DNA from: Candidatus Eiseniibacteriota bacterium
GTDB lineage: Bacteria; Joyebacterota; Joyebacteria; Joyebacterales; Joyebacteraceae
Direction of reading: 5' to 3'
Assembly: GCA_030630395.1 (NCBI GenBank)
Contig: DAOVNE010000082.1
Span: 1-6,501 of the forward strand
DNA: 6,501 bases
Shown here: positions 5,437-6,501 of the stretch, piece by piece
Layout: each line of letters opens with the position of its first letter
Numbering within the stretch: the first letter of the stretch is position 1
The notes under the pieces: model-generated
Databases searched by the model: none
What the model saw: only the letters and a program-made list of their open reading frames with translations
What the model was told of the DNA's origin: nothing
Translations under genes and position numbers: made by a program

Positions 5437-6501
5437 ATGGCAGAAACCAGGGTTCAGGGTACCATCAGGAAGGTGTCGGGACCGCTCGTCGTGGCCGACG
5501 GCATGCGTGAGGCCAGGATGTTCGACGTCGTGCTCGTGAGTGAGAAAAACTTGATCGGCGAGATCATCGAGATCAAGGGCGAACTCGCATCCATCCAGGT
5601 CTACGAGGATACCGGTGGACTCGGGCCGGGTGAGCCAGTCGTTTCGACAGGCGAGCCTCTCTCTGTTGAGCTTGGGCCGGGTATCATCGAGTCGATTTAC
5701 GACGGCATCCAGCGGCCCCTGGACAAGATCGAGGAGATAGCCGGAGCGCTCATCACGCGCGGCATCAGTGTCCCGGGTCTGGACCGCGATAAGAAGTGGG
5801 ACTTCGTGGCGACGGCGAAGGTTGGGGACGAGGTTGTGGGTGGCGACATCCTGGGGACGGTCCGGGAGACGAGCCTGGTCGATCACAAGATCATGGTGCC
5901 CCCGAGACTCAAGGGAAAGATCACGAAGATCGAAAGCGGGAGCGTCACGGTCACCGACACAGTGGCCGTTCTTGCCGACGGCGGCGAGACACACGATCTG
6001 ACGCTCATGCAGCGCTGGCCCGTCCGTCTCCCGCGCCCGTACAAGGAGAGGGTGAACCCGGTTGAACCGCTCGTCACTGGACAGCGTGTCATCGACGCTT
6101 TCTTCCCGATCGCCAAGGGTGGGACCGCATGTGTGCCGGGCCCGTTCGGAGCCGGGAAGACGGTCATCCAGCATCAGCTTGCGAAGTGGGCGGATGCGGA
6201 GATCGTCGTCTTCGTCGGCTGCGGTGAGCGCGGCAACGAGATGACCGACGTCCTCCTTGAGTTCCCAGAGCTGAAGGACCCGAGATCAGGCGAGCCCTTG
6301 ATGAAGCGGACGGTGCTCGTTGCGAACACCTCCAACATGCCGGTCGCGGCTCGCGAGGCGTCCATCTACACGGGGATAACGATCGCGGAGTACTTCCGCG
6401 ACATGGGTTACTCGGTCGCCCTCATGGCGGACTCTACTTCACGATGGGCCGAGGCCCTTCGTGAGATGTCGGGCCGGCTCGAGGAGATGCCAGGAGAGGA
6501 A
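5437..6501 (+). CDS. ntpA: V/A-type ATPase catalytic subunit A (partial, 3' end off-window)
   Basis: This is the catalytic subunit that hydrolyses or makes ATP at the A/B interface. The first 355 residues are present; family members are near 580, so roughly 225 are missing. Residues 1 to about 75 are the N-terminal beta-barrel ([19 protein letters not shown]). About 110-185 is the bulge (non-homologous) domain found in A but not B. The nucleotide domain follows, with the Walker A loop GPFGAGKT at 235-242 (Lys241, Thr242), the catalytic-base glutamate Glu264 in [11 protein letters not shown], and the Walker B/DSTSRW segment (Asp332, Arg336). The P-loop is uninterrupted, so no intein sits there. 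The ATG at 5437 is preceded by AGGAG at 7 nt. The frame is open to the last base. Subunit B should follow. Confidence 0.97.
   Translation, partial: MAETRVQGTIRKVSGPLVVADGMREARMFDVVLVSEKNLIGEIIEIKGELASIQVYEDTGGLGPGEPVVSTGEPLSVELGPGIIESIYDGIQRPLDKIEEIAGALITRGISVPGLDRDKKWDFVATAKVGDEVVGGDILGTVRETSLVDHKIMVPPRLKGKITKIESGSVTVTDTVAVLADGGETHDLTLMQRWPVRLPRPYKERVNPVEPLVTGQRVIDAFFPIAKGGTACVPGPFGAGKTVIQHQLAKWADAEIVVFVGCGERGNEMTDVLLEFPELKDPRSGEPLMKRTVLVANTSNMPVAAREASIYTGITIAEYFRDMGYSVALMADSTSRWAEALREMSGRLEEMPGEE

Noticed and set aside
4918..6174. Long open frame on the minus strand (418 residues)
   Set aside because: It is antisense to C, F and A, whose protein families are clear. It is a shadow caused by high GC and codon bias.
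5437..6501. Intein in subunit A
   Set aside because: Some V/A-ATPase A genes carry inteins near the P-loop, but here the segment through GPFGAGKT and onward is continuous family sequence. The missing C-terminal part cannot be judged.

Overview
The window carries the 5' part of an operon for a rotary V/A-type ATPase, all on the + strand. The order is subunit H (G-type stalk), I, K, E, C, F and A, with A cut by the window end. The E. hirae ntp and Methanosarcina aha operons use the same order, so B and D are expected just beyond position 6501. The DNA is GC-rich, with Shine-Dalgarno-led starts and one TTG start. Bacterial DnaA-box sequences upstream make a GC-rich bacterium more likely than an archaeon. 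I cannot name a phylum.

Layout: 1-78 is the 3' end of an unidentified gene with an acidic C-terminus. Positions 79-382 are an unusually structured leader. It holds a GC-rich hairpin just after the upstream stop, a cluster of DnaA-box-like 9-mers, two nested inverted repeats around the most AT-rich stretch I noticed, and a possible 30-codon leader peptide. The stop of that peptide overlaps the TTG start of the first ATPase gene (TTGA). Positions 383-3864 encode H, I, K and E with short gaps. Positions 3865-4028 hold no gene but contain a tandem array of four 29-bp units. Each unit folds into a 7-bp stem with an 11-nt loop, and the units are separated by CCAA. The stems differ between units but stay paired. 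Positions 4029-6501 encode C, F (8-nt overlap with C) and the first 355 residues of A.

How the genes work together: A (with B, off-window) forms the catalytic head. C and F (with D, off-window) belong to the central shaft. E and H form the peripheral stalks. I and the K ring form the membrane motor. K has four membrane helices, one ring carboxylate, and all the side chains that bind Na+ in the E. hirae ring, so a Na+-translocating enzyme is the best prediction. The most unusual element is the covarying hairpin array between E and C. The DnaA-box/dyad leader and the coupled leader peptide come next.
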